The notes: a model not told the origin generated them from the sequence alone. A stretch of DNA of 64,000 nucleotides from Symbiodinium natans (GCA_905221605.1 CAJNDS010002379.1:286001-350000), one strand, 5' to 3'; shown: positions 19,414-29,351, counted from the first letter of the stretch. Numbers and translations are program-made.

Positions 19414-19685
19414 TATCTTCAGGGCTTCTAGGGCCTTTAGCAAGCCTCTCGGCCCGAAACGCCCTACACGCCAAGCAGCACCCTAAACCCTAAACCCTAA
19501 ACCCTCAACCCTCAACCCTGAACCCTAAACCCTAAACCCTGAACCCTAAACCCTAAACCCTAAACCCTAAACCCGAAACCCTAAACCCTAAACCCTAAAC
19601 CCTAAACCCAGAACCCCGGGATCCTACAAGCTCGGGAGTCTGGGGAGCTGGCAGAGGGAGGCGCTCCTGCCAGGCAGCTTTGTCT
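19414..19685 (-). CDS. Two candidate exons around a CCCTAAA array
   Basis: 19685-19612 contains QDKAAWQERLPLPAPQTP and 19480-19414 contains AERLAKGPRSPEDKCG, separated by CCCTAAA at 19481-19612. The first island is also open on the plus strand. Unrecognised. Confidence 0.3.
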
Positions 19686-19687
19686 TG

Positions 19688-19862
19688 CTTGGGTTTAGGG
19701 TTTAGGGTTTAGGGTTTAGGGTTTAGGGTTTAGGGTTTAGGGTTTAGGGTTTAGGGTTTAGGGTTTAGGGTTCAGGGTTTGGGGTTTAGGGTTTAGAGTT
19801 TAGGGTTTAGGGTTTAGGGTTTAAGTTTTAGGGTTCAGGGTTTAGGGTTTAGGGTTTAGGCT
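19688..19862 (+). repeat. TTTAGGG array
   Basis: About 24 units with a few TTCAGGG, TTTGGGG and TTTAGAG variants. It reverses orientation relative to the CCCTAAA array at 19481-19612, with an exon-like island of about 75 bp between them. Confidence 0.95.
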
Positions 19863-19879
19863 TGATAAGGTTCGCTAGG

Positions 19880-20700
19880 AGCTGAGGGTTCAGAGCTTGC
19901 GGCTTTGGGTCTTTGAAAGGGGTTTGGCTGTCCGGAGGCTTCACACGTGAGTTGAGCTCGAGACGCCCATGGACACTATGACAATGTGCCTGCCCAGCCC
20001 GAACTATATAAACTCGAAAACGCGAAACCCTGCTTTCCTGCAACATAAGCCCTTAACTGGGTTTAGGGTTTAGGAGTTTTGGGGTTAGGAGTTTAGGCAT
20101 TAGGAGTTTCCGAGTTTTCTGCGGCAAGAACAAAAATCTTACAGACAAAAGTACCAACACAGGGACCATGGGCGCCAGCGTCCTTACCTTCCGAGTATAC
20201 TTGCCCAGCATTGACATTCGCCCTTCAAGGAACCGACGGCGTGACCCTAAACCCAAAACCTGAAACCCCCAACCCTTTGATCTACGAACTCTCTGCTTAT
20301 GAACTTTCTTACAACTCCCCAGGTATTTGTTCTCAAGTCTCGCGAAGGTCTAACGCCCCTACAAAAAAAACACTTGGCATTTGGGGGCCCCCTGGGGGCC
20401 TACACTTGGCATTTGGGGGCCTGGTAAGGAATCAGGAGCAGACTGTTAAGGCTTGACTAAAGGGTTTATGGTGTGCGAGCTTTGTTGCGTTTAGGGCGTT
20501 CGGGCTTATAGGGTCTGGGGTTTGGGGATTGGCTCCAACTCGCGCAAAAGTTGCTGTGCAATGGCATCCGTTGCAAAAGCAGGGGGCACAGCATGCCAGA
20601 GTCAAAACGTAAGTAGGCCCCGCTCCTTGCTGTCTTCGACATCCACAGACCCCTGCCACGGCGTCACATGAAACCGGAGTAGACTGAAACATGACCCTGA
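19880..20700 (-). CDS. Series of coding-like minus islands
   Basis: 20700-20530 contains WQGSVDVEDSKERG and, past an in-frame TGA, AFATDAIAQQLLRELEP. 20256-20110 contains EGRMSMLGKYTRKVR and then a hydrophobic run (MVPVLVLLSVRFLFL). 20046-19900 contains VRAGQAHCHSVHGRLEL. A direct repeat CACTTGGCATTTGGGGGCC occurs twice near 20371-20421. Function unknown; a broken gene or an unseen intron would explain the TGA. Confidence 0.35.
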
Positions 20701-20751
20701 GCTTCACTTTTAAACCCTGAACCCTGAACCTGAACCCAAAACCCTAGGAAG

Positions 20752-20845
20752 GTAGGCCAGGATTAGCATGAGCAATGAGCAGTATATGGTGGCAATCCAT
20801 ACTCTCCCCTCAACGAAGGGTTGTCTGATGAAGGGCTTATATGCT
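20752..20845 (-). CDS. Candidate exon with a membrane segment
   Basis: Reads PFIRQPFVEGRVW then a hydrophobic run (IATIYCSLLMLILAYL) long enough for a transmembrane helix. Abuts the telomeric junction at 20862. Confidence 0.4.
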
Positions 20846-20861
20846 GGAGACTGGTTTCGAG

Positions 20862-20958
20862 TTTAGGGTTTAGGGTTTCGGGTTAAACCCTAAACCCTAA
20901 ACCCTAAACCCTAAACCCTAAACCCTAAACCCTAAACCCTAAACCCTAAACCCTAAAC
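20862..20958. repeat. Inverted junction of telomeric tracts
   Basis: Two to three TTTAGGG units run directly into eleven CCCTAAA units with no spacer (GGGTTAAACCC). Two chromosome ends joined end to end would also give TTTAGGG reading into CCCTAAA, but fold-back or repair synthesis is equally possible. Confidence 0.9.
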
Positions 20959-21042
20959 CGCACAGGGATGCCATGAATGCACGGTTTAAGGTTTAGGATT
21001 TAGGGCCCCTTAACATACCTCGGTGGCCTCATATGCCTGTCC

Positions 21043-22325
21043 CTAAACTTCTATTTGCTTAAGAACCCCAAAAGAATAAATAAAAAAAACAATAACCCCT
21101 ACAGCGGGAGTATTGCTTAAGAATTCCTTGCTTAAGAATTTGAGGGGCTGAAATTTCTTATGCATTGGATTGTTTCCGCCCCTTAATGGGTGCCTTTGAC
21201 TTAAGAATTTGAGCCCCCCCTGAAATCTGAGGGCACATTCTTAATCCAGTTGTTTTTTTTGCTTGTCATTGGTACTTTCCACTCACGACAACTCGAAAAT
21301 CTTAGGTTGTAAAGCTTTTAACACAAGGAATTAAGAATCTGAGTCCCTCGGCTTGTAAGCTTTGGCACACAAATCACAGACCTCCAGTTAAGAACCGAGC
21401 CCCTCAGATGCCGAAGGAAAAATCCGAATTAAGAATCTGAGCCCCTCAGATTCTTAGCTTGTAAAGCTTTTACACAAGCAGCTGCCAAAGGAAAAACCCC
21501 GAATTAAGAATCTGAGCCCCTCAGATTCTTAGCTTGTAAAATTTTTACACAAGCAGGCGCCAAAAGAAAACCCCGAATTAAGAATCTGAGCCCCTCAGAT
21601 TCTTAGCTTGTAATCTTTTGCTCAAGCAGGCTCAAATCACAGAAACCCCCAACTAAGAACTTGAGCCCCTCAGATTCTTAGCTTGTGAAGCTTTGGCCCC
21701 AAACAATCAGAAAAAAGCTCAAGCAATAGGCCCCTGCCTGTTCGCGCGCTCCCTTCTTGTAGCAGTTTCGGGGTTGAGGGTTCAGGCGTTCCAGGACTGC
21801 ATTACCTGAAAGGGATTGAGTTCAGACCTCAGAAACCTCCAAATTAAGAATCTGAGGGGCTCAGATTCTTAGCTCGCTAAGAATCTCAGCCCCTCAGATT
21901 CTTAGCTTGCGAAAGCTGTGCACAAACTCAAAAACTTCCAAATTAAGAGTCTGAGCCCCTAGATTCTGAGCTTGCATAGGCTGTACACAAGCGGTCGCCC
22001 TCAGAAACCTCCAAGTTAAGAATCTGAGCCCCTACAGCAGAGTTATGTGTGAAAGAATGCTTTGGGCTAGTGGCTACAGCGTCTTCCTTAAGTCGTAAGG
22101 ATGCTGGCTCGAATCCCACTTAAGAATGTGCTAAGAATCTGAGCCCCCCTCTGAAGCCGGAAGAACATCAAAATGCACACTGAACAAGTCGTTCTCTAGT
22201 TAAGAATCTGAGCCCCCCCTGACCAGACCCTTGCACATTCTTAACCAACGCTCGCACTGTATTTTACCCTTAATAAGGAAGAATATTTGTATTGCTGGGG
22301 GTTCTTAAGCAGTTAGTAGTAAACC
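21043..22325. repeat. 75-bp palindromic satellite inside a split family M element
   Basis: Repeats of about 75 bp (landmark AAGAATCTGAG at 21431, 21506, 21580) carry the palindrome AAGAATCTGAGCCCCTCAG and a TCTTAGCTTGTAAAGC tail. Worn copies extend from about 21100 to 22220. The block is enclosed by the two halves of a family M element (CTATTTGCTTAAGAACCCC left, GGGGGTTCTTAAGCAG right). No gene seen. Confidence 0.85.
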
Positions 22326-22351
22326 CTCAAATGGGCAGGCCTTCCGGCACT

Positions 22352-22527
22352 TTGCACAGTTCTGAGCCTCTTGCCCCAATTTGCGCTAAAACCCTAAACC
22401 CTAAACCCTAAACCCTAAACCCTAAACCCTAAACCCTAAACCCTAAACCCTAAACCCTAAACCCTAAACCCTAAACCCTAAACCCTAAACTTGCACAGCT
22501 CTGAGCCTCTTGCCCCAACTTGCCCTA
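22352..22527. repeat. CCCTAAA array flanked by a 37-bp direct repeat
   Basis: Fourteen or more CCCTAAA units (22389-22490) lie between two copies of a 37-bp sequence (22352-22388 and 22491-22527, three mismatches) that begins TTGCACAG and contains GAGCCTCTTGCCCCAA. The duplicated flank looks like a long target-site duplication. Confidence 0.9.
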
Positions 22528-22576
22528 ATGCTGAGCAAGTCCCCAACCCAAAAAAAATAACCCTCTGAACTCTAAA

Positions 22577-22686
22577 CTTAGCTTTGGAGTAGACCCTGGA
22601 AAAAAAAGTATATACTTCTTAGGTATAAGTAGCTACAATAGGAACCCAAAACAAAAAATATTAAAGTATAGTACTCCAAGACCCAG
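22577..22686. mobile_element. Family D TIR element, second copy
   Basis: Matches 5963-6078 over nearly its whole length, including CTTTGGAGTAGACCCTG at one end and GTACTCCAAGACCCAG at the other. CCCTAAA-like units follow on the right. Confidence 0.75.
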
Positions 22687-22892
22687 TAAAACCCGAAAAG
22701 CCTAAACCCCAGACCCTATAACCCCCGGGGTTTATCATGAGAACCTTGCTTGAAGGGTTCGGGGCTATATTGAGGCTTTCGGCAAGACCTTCGAATTTTC
22801 GGTTTAGGGTTTAGGGTTTAGGGTTAGGGCGTAGGGTCACGGGGCGCCTTCTTCTCGAGAATGAGCTGGCACCTTCACGAGAAAGGAGCCTA

Positions 22893-23005
22893 AACCCTAA
22901 ACCCTAAACCCTGAACCCTAAGCCCCAAACCCTAAACCCTAAACCCTAAACCCTAAACCCTAAACCCTAAACCCTAAACCCTAAACCCTAAACCCTAAAC
23001 CCTAC
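22893..23005 (-). repeat. CCCTAAA array
   Basis: About 15 units, with worn copies at the left edge. A unique spacer of about 85 bp separates it from the TTTAGGG tract at 23094-23147, and a G-rich block follows to about 23205. Confidence 0.95.
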
Positions 23006-23577
23006 GTTCTAACATACCCCGGAGCCCTCGATCCCGATTGGGAGGTCGCTCTACATCAGGGCCCGTCTTCTAGGGGAGTCCTGCGAGATTTCGAGGTTTA
23101 GGGTTTAGGGTTTAGGGTTTAGGGTTTAGGGTTTAGGGTTTAGGGTTGTAGGAAGGGATGGGGGGAAGGGGCGGGGGGGGGAAGGTGGGGGGGCGGGGGT
23201 TCCGGATTGGTACATGTGCGTCTCCCAGCACAGTAGTTTCATTTAGATACCTTTTACATTCCCAGCTCTTATTCGCCCAAAACCTAAACCCTAAACCCGA
23301 AACCCCCAAGCCACGCAACTCTCAAAGCCGGAGTTCACAGCGCCCAAAGCGGTCCACCCCAAAAGGCTCCCAAGCCTACGAAGACCCTACTTGGAAGCCC
23401 TTGTTGACTTAGTATGTAGGGTTTAGGGTTTAGGGTTTGGGGTTTCGGGTTTAGGGTTTCGGGTTTAGGTTTAGGGCAAGTAGGTTGAGTAAGGTGGGTT
23501 ATGGGGACGATCAGCCGGGTGGAGAACTCCCCCCCCCCCCCCAAAAAAAAAAACAAAAACCTATGTAAACCCTACAA

Positions 23578-23695
23578 TCCTCCTCTACTATTTGCTTAAG
23601 AACCCCCAAAAAAACAACAAATAATCCACTTATTACCCTTATGGGGAAGAATATTTTCTGTTTTTTGGAGGTTCTTAAGCAAACAGTAGTCCTAA
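23578..23695. mobile_element. Family M TIR element, intact copy
   Basis: The ends CTACTATTTGCTTAAGAACCCCC and GGGGTTCTTAAGCAAACAGTAG are an inverted pair of about 22 bp around an AT-rich core. This copy defines the element whose halves flank the satellite at 21043-22325. Confidence 0.8.
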
Positions 23696-24227
23696 GCAGA
23701 CCAAACAAAACGCCCTAAATCCTAAACCCTAAACCCTAAACCCTAAGAAAATTGGTAGGCCGCAGACACGGTGTGATGTCCGTTCTCTGCAGCAACCTCG
23801 GGAGGCTGGGTGCCCCAGGGTTTCGGGTTTAGGGTTTAGGGTTTAGGGCTTAGGGTTTAGGGTTTAGGGTTTAGGGTTTAGGGTTTAGGGTTTAGGGTTT
23901 AGGGTTTACGGGCTTCGCGTCTGGGGCGTTTGGGGGCTCTAGGGCTTCAGCTTTGCACTGGCGGTTTTGGGACGCTGGGGTCGCCTTCTATCTATATACA
24001 GGCTTCAAAACGGTTCAGAGAAGTTTTGGGGTTCTTAAGGGAGGGAGGTTCAAGGGGGGCATGCAACCTAAGGTTCCCTATTACTCCCTACTACTCCCTA
24101 AGGCTCCCTAAGCTTCCCGAAGGTTTTGCAGGTACCTACCCCCCTTGAACCCCCCTCCCTTAGGAACCCTATAAAGGTACTGAGGGATTAAGACGCACTG
24201 TGCACCGGGTAGGGTTTATGGGGTTCA

Positions 24228-24296
24228 GGATTTTGCTGACTTTCTAGTGCAGTCCCGAGCATCCCGTGCCAAAAAGGGCATGGGACGCCTTATCCT
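24228..24296 (+). CDS. Candidate exon
   Basis: After a TTCAG acceptor the plus frame reads DFADFLVQSRASRAKKG. A TTTAGGG-poor unique island. Between 23930 and 24228 no exon is clear. Confidence 0.35.
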
Positions 24297-24715
24297 AAAC
24301 CCCGAAATTACCATAAACTTCAAAGCCCCGTAACCAAGAAACACATGCTACCATAAGGCTACCCGTTTGGCATCGACTCCTTGTATCAAGGAACCCCAAA
24401 CCGACCAAACGCAACAAGGCACCACTGGGCTAATCCCCAAACCCCAAGCCCTAGACCCAAAACCCTAAACACTTTGGTTGGCAACTAAGCCCAATGAACA
24501 TGAGCTTGACTAGGATCTTCTTCAAGGCTCTCCCCAAACCCTAAGCCCTAAGCCCTCAAGGGCTTAAAGAGCTTCGTAGGCTGTCCTTGGAGTTTAGGCT
24601 TAGGGTTTAGGGTTGAGGGTTTAGGGTGGGAGGTTCTAGGGTTTGGGGGGTTGTAGATTCGGGCTTTGGAGGTCTTAGGAATGATCCACTTGTGGATAAT
24701 TAGGGTTCAGGGTGT

Positions 24716-25020
24716 TTAGGGTTCATGATTACGGTCGACGCTGTCGGCAACCAGCAAGAGGTAGTGGCGCAGGTCCCCTGGCAAGGGACAAGCAGCTCCC
24801 AACCTGCTTTCAACATGGGTGGTGCCTGCGCCTGACAAAACCCGGAAGATCTTTGCAAACCTTACCTCCTGGTACTTGCTTGGGTAGGCCCCGAAGAGCG
24901 CCACATGGTCACTGAACGCAAGCTTCTTGGCCTTCCAAAGGTTGTAGGGGGGAGGGCAAACGCTGCCTCTTTGTTGAAGATATCTTGCAGGCTCAGCAAA
25001 AAGGCTCATGTCAAGCAGAC
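24716..25020 (-). CDS. Unidentified protein, long exon
   Basis: About 300 bases open on the minus strand without telomeric sequence, unusually long here. The frame contains FAEPARYLQQRGSVCPPPYN, AFSDHVALFGAYPSKYQE, VRFAKIFRVLSGAG and DLRHYLLLVADSVDRN. Codon pattern and composition look like real protein. The upstream island to 25100 contains VSLAQLELLKSKP in another frame and may be the previous exon. No family recognised. Confidence 0.55.
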
Positions 25021-25133
25021 CGACTGGGCTTGGACTTGAGTAGTTCTAGCTGAGCGAGGCTTACAAAACAAGCACAGCTAGCCGACATTTCCACCGGTGG
25101 GGTTTAGGGTTTAGGGTTTAGGGTTTAGGGGGC

Positions 25134-25398
25134 AGCTTCTGAGCGGCTGGCATGGAGCGGCGTTTGCTCTTTCGCATTCTTCTGCGACAGGACCTTTCAC
25201 TTGGTAGCCCAGAGACCATGGTAGAATGAGGATTTAGGGTTTAGGGTTTAGGGTTTAGGGTTACTTTATCAGGGAACCTTGAAGCAAAATGAGTGAAAAG
25301 GGGTACATACCACTGGGCTGCCAAGTCCATTGCGGTTTGGCTTTTCGGGTTTCGGAAATGCGGTTCGAGGTCTTGATCTGCTGGAACAAGCACGCCAC
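25134..25398 (-). CDS. Two exons joined across a family A element; basic protein fragment
   Basis: Exon 25398-25322 (after TATCAG) contains CLFQQIKTSNRISETRK. Exon 25199-25134 contains CERSCRRRMRKSKRRS, an Arg/Lys-rich stretch like a nuclear signal. Removing the element at 25200-25321 with a GC donor and AG acceptor keeps the frame (PQWT|CERS). Family unknown; the neighbour 24716-25020 lies downstream on the same strand and may be the same gene. Confidence 0.55.
25200..25321 (-). mobile_element. Family A TIR element intron with internal TTTAGGG
   Basis: The ends CTTGGTAGCCCAG and CTGGGCTGCCAAG are intact. The interior between AATGAGGA and TTACTTTATCAGGGAACC has been replaced by four to five TTTAGGG units (25231-25263). 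Frame-preserving intron of the gene at 25134-25398. Confidence 0.85.
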
Positions 25399-26556
25399 CT
25401 GATAGGGTGTAGTTTAGGGTTTAGGGTTTAGGGCTTAGGGTTTAGGGTTTGGGGTTTAGGATTTAGGGTTTAGGATTTGGGGTTTAGGGTTTTGGTGTTT
25501 AGGGTTTCGGGTTTAGGGTTCAGGGTGTTCTTGAGAATTAGGATCGGGGGAAGGGGGGGGGGGGGGGGGGCTGCCTTCGAAGCACATCATACTGGGGTCT
25601 GCTCAAGACCAGCACAAGCACAAAAGGAGCTCGATGTGGCAAGGTATCCTAAACCCTAAGCCCTAGGCGCTAATTAAGCCCTAAGCCCTAAACCACCCAT
25701 GTGGCTCCATGCGGTTAGGACTTATACCCTAAGGGTTAAGACGTTAGGGAACCTCAAAACGTCGGGATTCCTGAGAGCGCAAAGAGACCCACGGGCTCTC
25801 CTTAACATACCTGGGCCCTGCCTAAGGGTTTCCCTGGGGTTAGGAATTAGGGTTTAGGGGTTAGCGTTTAGGGTTTAGGATTGAGGGTTTCTCAACCCTA
25901 AACCCTAATCCCTGGCCCTAAACTCACTCTATCCTCTGAACCCGGTTGAGGGGTTTTGGAGATTGGAGAGCTGGCCATCCGTGTTCTAGCCTTAAGCTGC
26001 GGGGAGGGGGTGATTAGTTCAGGGCTCAGGGCTTCAAAGTATCTACGAATGTTTAGAGGACGAATATAGTCTATGGAGGACCATTCACCCCCTCCGCAAC
26101 CTGGAGTCCAGGCGTTTTCTGCCCTGAACCGTTGGATTTCTCACCTCAGCCCAGACCCAAAATCCTAAACCTTAACCGCGAAACCCTACACCCAAAAGCC
26201 CTAAACCCTGAACGACGAAGAAAGAACGGGCAAGTCCTTCAGAACGCAGGGGTTCGGACTTAAGGCGCAGGCCCACACTTCGAAGCTTCAACCTTCAACT
26301 AGGATGGCCCTGCCTTTGAACCCTCTGAAAAAATTCCTGAATGTGGTCCTCTTGAATGCAATAAGGGAGTCTATGAAATATCCCAAGGGCATACCTAGTC
26401 CACCCCATGGACTTAAGGCCCTAAAGACCCTGGACCATGAACTTAAAATCCTTCCAGGGTTTAGGGGTTAGCTTTATAGGGCCCATGGCAAGTACCCTAT
26501 ACAGCCCGGGGTTTAGGGTTTAGGGTTTAGGGTTTTAGGGTTTAGGGTTTCGGGTT

Positions 26557-26638
26557 TGGGGTTGGCATGTTCCCGCGCCTGGTTTGTGTCGTTGAACTTC
26601 TTGAGGAGCCGGAAGATGGGCACATGGCCTCGCTTGGC
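26557..26638 (-). CDS. Ankyrin-like exon
   Basis: Minus frame AKRGHVPIFRLLKKFND then TNQAREHA. The AxxxGHxxxxxLL pattern fits the end of an ankyrin repeat. Together with the ankyrin-like exon at 29352-29453 on the same strand it may belong to one long split gene. Confidence 0.45.
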
Positions 26639-26656
26639 TTAGGACCTAAGGCCCTG

Positions 26657-26845
26657 CTTGAAGGTTCATGGTACTTATGAACCCACAGCTTAGGGTTTAG
26701 GGGTTAGGGGTTCGGGTTTAGGGTTTAGGGTCTAGGGTTTAGGGTTATAACTGTAACTTATAACTGTACCTATAAGCATATTGGGGTACTTAAAGGGGCT
26801 TGTATGTACTTATGAATGGTTAAATAAGTACCATGAACCTCCAAG
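26657..26845. mobile_element. Family G TIR element with internal TTTAGGG
   Basis: The ends CTTGAAGGTTCATGGTACTT and AAGTACCATGAACCTCCAAG match 58660-58801 and 63631-63781. This copy contains TTTAGGG and variant units near 26688-26745, absent from the other two. Confidence 0.85.
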
Positions 26846-26876
26846 TGGTCCATGTATGTCATTGTTAGATAACCCT

Positions 26877-27290
26877 AAACCCTAAACCCTAAACCCTAAA
26901 CCCTAAACCCTAAACCCTAAACCCTAAACCCTAAACCCTAAACCCTATACAGATACTGGGGCCCCAGGAGTCCCTATGTAGGAGGCAGAATAGTTTTAGG
27001 GGCTTCGGGATGTCGGGTCGTAGGGCTTTAAGGGTTTGTAGGGTTTAGGCTTTAAGGGGTTTAAGGGTTGTTAAGGGTTTAGGGGGGGTTTGGGGTTTAG
27101 GGGTTTAGGGGTTTAGGGTTTAGGGGTTTAGGGTTTAGGGTTTAGGGGTTTAGGGTTTAGGGTTTAGGGGTTTAGGGGTTTAGGCTTTAAGGGTTTAAGG
27201 GTTTAAGGGTTAGGGTTTAGGGGCTTCAGGGTTTAGGGGTTTAGGGTTTTAGGGGTTTAGGGTTTAGGGAAGCTGGGGTTTCCCTCACCC
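26877..27290. repeat. CCCTAAA array and TTTAGGGG-rich array
   Basis: Perfect CCCTAAA (26877-26948), a short unique spacer, then a TTTAGGG array (27019-27265) in which TTTAGGGG octamers and TTTAAGGG variants are frequent. No gene. Confidence 0.9.
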
Positions 27291-27532
27291 CGGCCTTGCT
27301 GCGACGACCTCACCGGTGGCTACCGAAACCGACAGAGCAAGCCTTATAAAGCCTAAGCCCTAAACCCTAAACCCTAAACCCTAAACCCTAAACCCTAAAC
27401 CCTAAGCCCTAAACCCTAGACCCTAAACCCCAAACCCCAAACTCACCCATGCAAAGGTGCAGCGGCTTGGTAATGACTGGAAGGCTTCGGTTCTTTTGGG
27501 GTTTACAGGCTTATGGGATGTTAATCCCCTCC

Positions 27533-27655
27533 CCCTAATATTAACCCCCCCCCCCCCACCCCCGAATATTCAATTCCCCCATTAGAGTTATATTATAGTA
27601 TATTGGGGGATTTAGTATTGGGGGGTAGGGGGGGGGGGGGTTTAATATTGGACCC
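27533..27655. repeat. Foldback with C and G tracts
   Basis: CCCCTAATATTAACCC with a long C run at the left pairs with a G run and GGGTTTAATATTGG at the right. Inner arms CAATTCCCCC and GGGGGATTTAG also pair. A perfect extruding hairpin candidate of about 120 bp. Confidence 0.8.
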
Positions 27656-27699
27656 CAAAGCTTCCCAAGAGTCCGTGTACCTAAATTGGGAACACTTGG

Positions 27700-28110
27700 G
27701 CCTTAACGCTTAAACCCCATCAACCCTGAAATCCTATAAACCCTTAAACCCTCCTTCACGCTCAACCCTGAAACGCTATAAACCCTGAACCCTTAGACCC
27801 TAAGCCCCAAACCCTTAAATCCTAAACTCTAAACCCGTGAACCCTATAAACGCTTAAATCCTATAAACCCTATAAACCCCAGACCCTATAAACCCGAAAA
27901 ACCATATGAGCCACATAAACCCTATAAACCCTATGGTTCATACAAACCCTACCAACCCTATAAACCGCAGACTCTATACACACTATGAACCCTAGAAAAC
28001 CCTATGCAACCGATAAACCCTATAAACCCTATAAACCCTACATCCTGAACCCTATAAACCCTAAAAACTCCAAAAAACTCCAACAAAACCCCAACAACCC
28101 TACTAAAACC
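27700..28110 (-). repeat. Worn CCCTATAAA-type repeat
   Basis: The common unit is the 9-mer AACCCTATA, not CCCTAAA, mixed with CCCTAAA and other variants over about 400 bp. The open frames it creates (GFIGFIGF patterns) are repeat translations. No gene. Confidence 0.75.
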
Positions 28111-28117
28111 TGAGACC

Positions 28118-28632
28118 CCTTGCACGCGTCCATGAGTTCGGTAGACGCGCCACACGCCGTCTACCAACTTGTAGAAGCCACGAGCCTATGCACGTCCTGC
28201 AATGCGCCTTCTTAGCTTGCAGAACTGCCCAGAGGGTCCGTTTGTAGTACTATTATGGAATTAGGTACCCAAAAACCATACTAAATAGGGTTTTGGGGTA
28301 CCTAATTCCATAATAGTACTACAAATGGACCCTCTGGGCTGCATTCGTCAGCAAGCCCACGACTTGTAGAAGCCAGAAGAGACGACCTCCTCTCTCGTCG
28401 GGTTAAAGCCCACCCTGCAATCTGTGTCGGGGGTTTCGGGTTTCGGGTTTGGGGCTTAGGGTTTAGGGCTTAGGGCTTAGGGCTTAGGGTTTAGGGTTTA
28501 GGGCTTGGGGCATCTGTCTTGGCTGCTTCAGCAAGCAGATGGGGCTGAGCTTCCTTCAGCCGCTGCGAGGAGCATCGTAAACCCCAGGTTTCAAAGGGAC
28601 CGGAAGTTTGATTTGTGCACTGACTTCCAAAA
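28118..28632 (-). CDS. Three exons, two joined across a direct-repeat-flanked intron
   Basis: 28632-28510 contains SQRLKEAQPHLLAEAAK. 28414-28363 (after TTGCAG) contains LTRREEVVSSGFYK. 28167-28118 contains LVDGVWRVYRTHGRV. The last two are separated by about 195 bp that begins and ends with the 14-mer ACTTGTAGAAGCCA (plus strand) and contains the family F palindrome; removing it is phase 0. Neither side has a simple GT-AG pair there. Function unknown. Confidence 0.45.
28227..28339. mobile_element. 113-bp near-perfect palindrome (family F)
   Basis: GCCCAGAGGGTCC...GGACCCTCTGGGC with arms of about 47 bp, including TAGTACTATTATGGAATTAG and its complement, around a short loop (CATACTAAATAGGG). 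It lies inside the direct-repeat-flanked intron at 28168-28362. Worn relatives at 46303-46393 and 55033-55150. Confidence 0.9.
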
Positions 28633-28634
28633 CC

Positions 28635-29345
28635 CTATAAGCCCTATAAACCCAAAAAAACAAAAACCCTACAAACCCTATAAACCATAAAAAACAGTAA
28701 AAAGCCTAAAGACCCTGAACCCCTAAAACTCTAAACCCTGACACCCTAAAACCCAGTAAACCCATTAAACCCTATAAACCCTACAAACCCTATAAACCCT
28801 GGAAACCCCCAAAACCATAAAAACCCTAAACCCTGAACCCTATAAAGCCTGTAAACCCCTTAAATGCTTAAAACCCTACAAAATCTAAACCCCCTACCCT
28901 AAAAACCCTAAAACCCTGAAAACCCGAAAACAAACACTATAAATCTGAAAAAAAACCTAGAAACCCTGAAGCCCCTTAAAACCCTGATACCCGAAACCCT
29001 AAGCCCTATAAAGTGTAGCCTTAAATAAATCCACTAAACCCTACACACCCTCAAACCACTCGAACCCTATAAACCCTAAGTCCTAAGCCCTAAACACCCT
29101 GAATCCCCTAAAAACCCCTTAAACCCCCTACATTCCTTAAACCTAAATCCTAAGCCCTTTAACCCTAAAACCCTAAAACCCCTCAAGCCCTTCACCCTAA
29201 CTACATCCTATGAAACCAGAAAATCCTAAAACCCCTTAAACCCTATAAAATCCTAAGCCCTAAGCCCTAAAAACCCTAAAAACCCTAAATCCCCTAAAAA
29301 CCCCTTAAAACCCTGAAAAAAAACCCTTCAACCCTGAATTATCCT
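28635..29345 (-). repeat. Worn CCCTATAAA/CCCTAAAA field
   Basis: About 700 bp of highly diverged units (CCCTATAAA, CCCTAAAA, CCCTTAAA, CCTGAAAA) without a clean array. No exon seen. Confidence 0.8.
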
Positions 29346-29351
29346 AAGCCC

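Noticed and set aside
20530-20700. TGA read as an amino acid
   Set aside because: In-frame TGA separates protein-like stretches here and near 49200 and 51440. The dioxygenase gene has no internal TGA and uses TGA as its stop, so introns, decay or chance frames are simpler.
22056-22115. tRNA-derived SINE (GGCTAGTGGCTACAGC and GGCTCGAATCCC)
   Set aside because: The two boxes have plausible spacing, but the arms do not close into a cloverleaf and no second copy with a tail was found. Left as a weak possibility.
21100-22220. CRISPR array from regular 75-bp palindromic repeats
   Set aside because: No unique spacers of constant length, a eukaryotic context, and no cas genes. The whole unit repeats, so it is a satellite.
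27958-28167. Protein rich in GFIGFIGF
   Set aside because: Translation of the CCCTATAAA-type repeat; only the last part (VDGVWRVYRTHG) is from a real exon.
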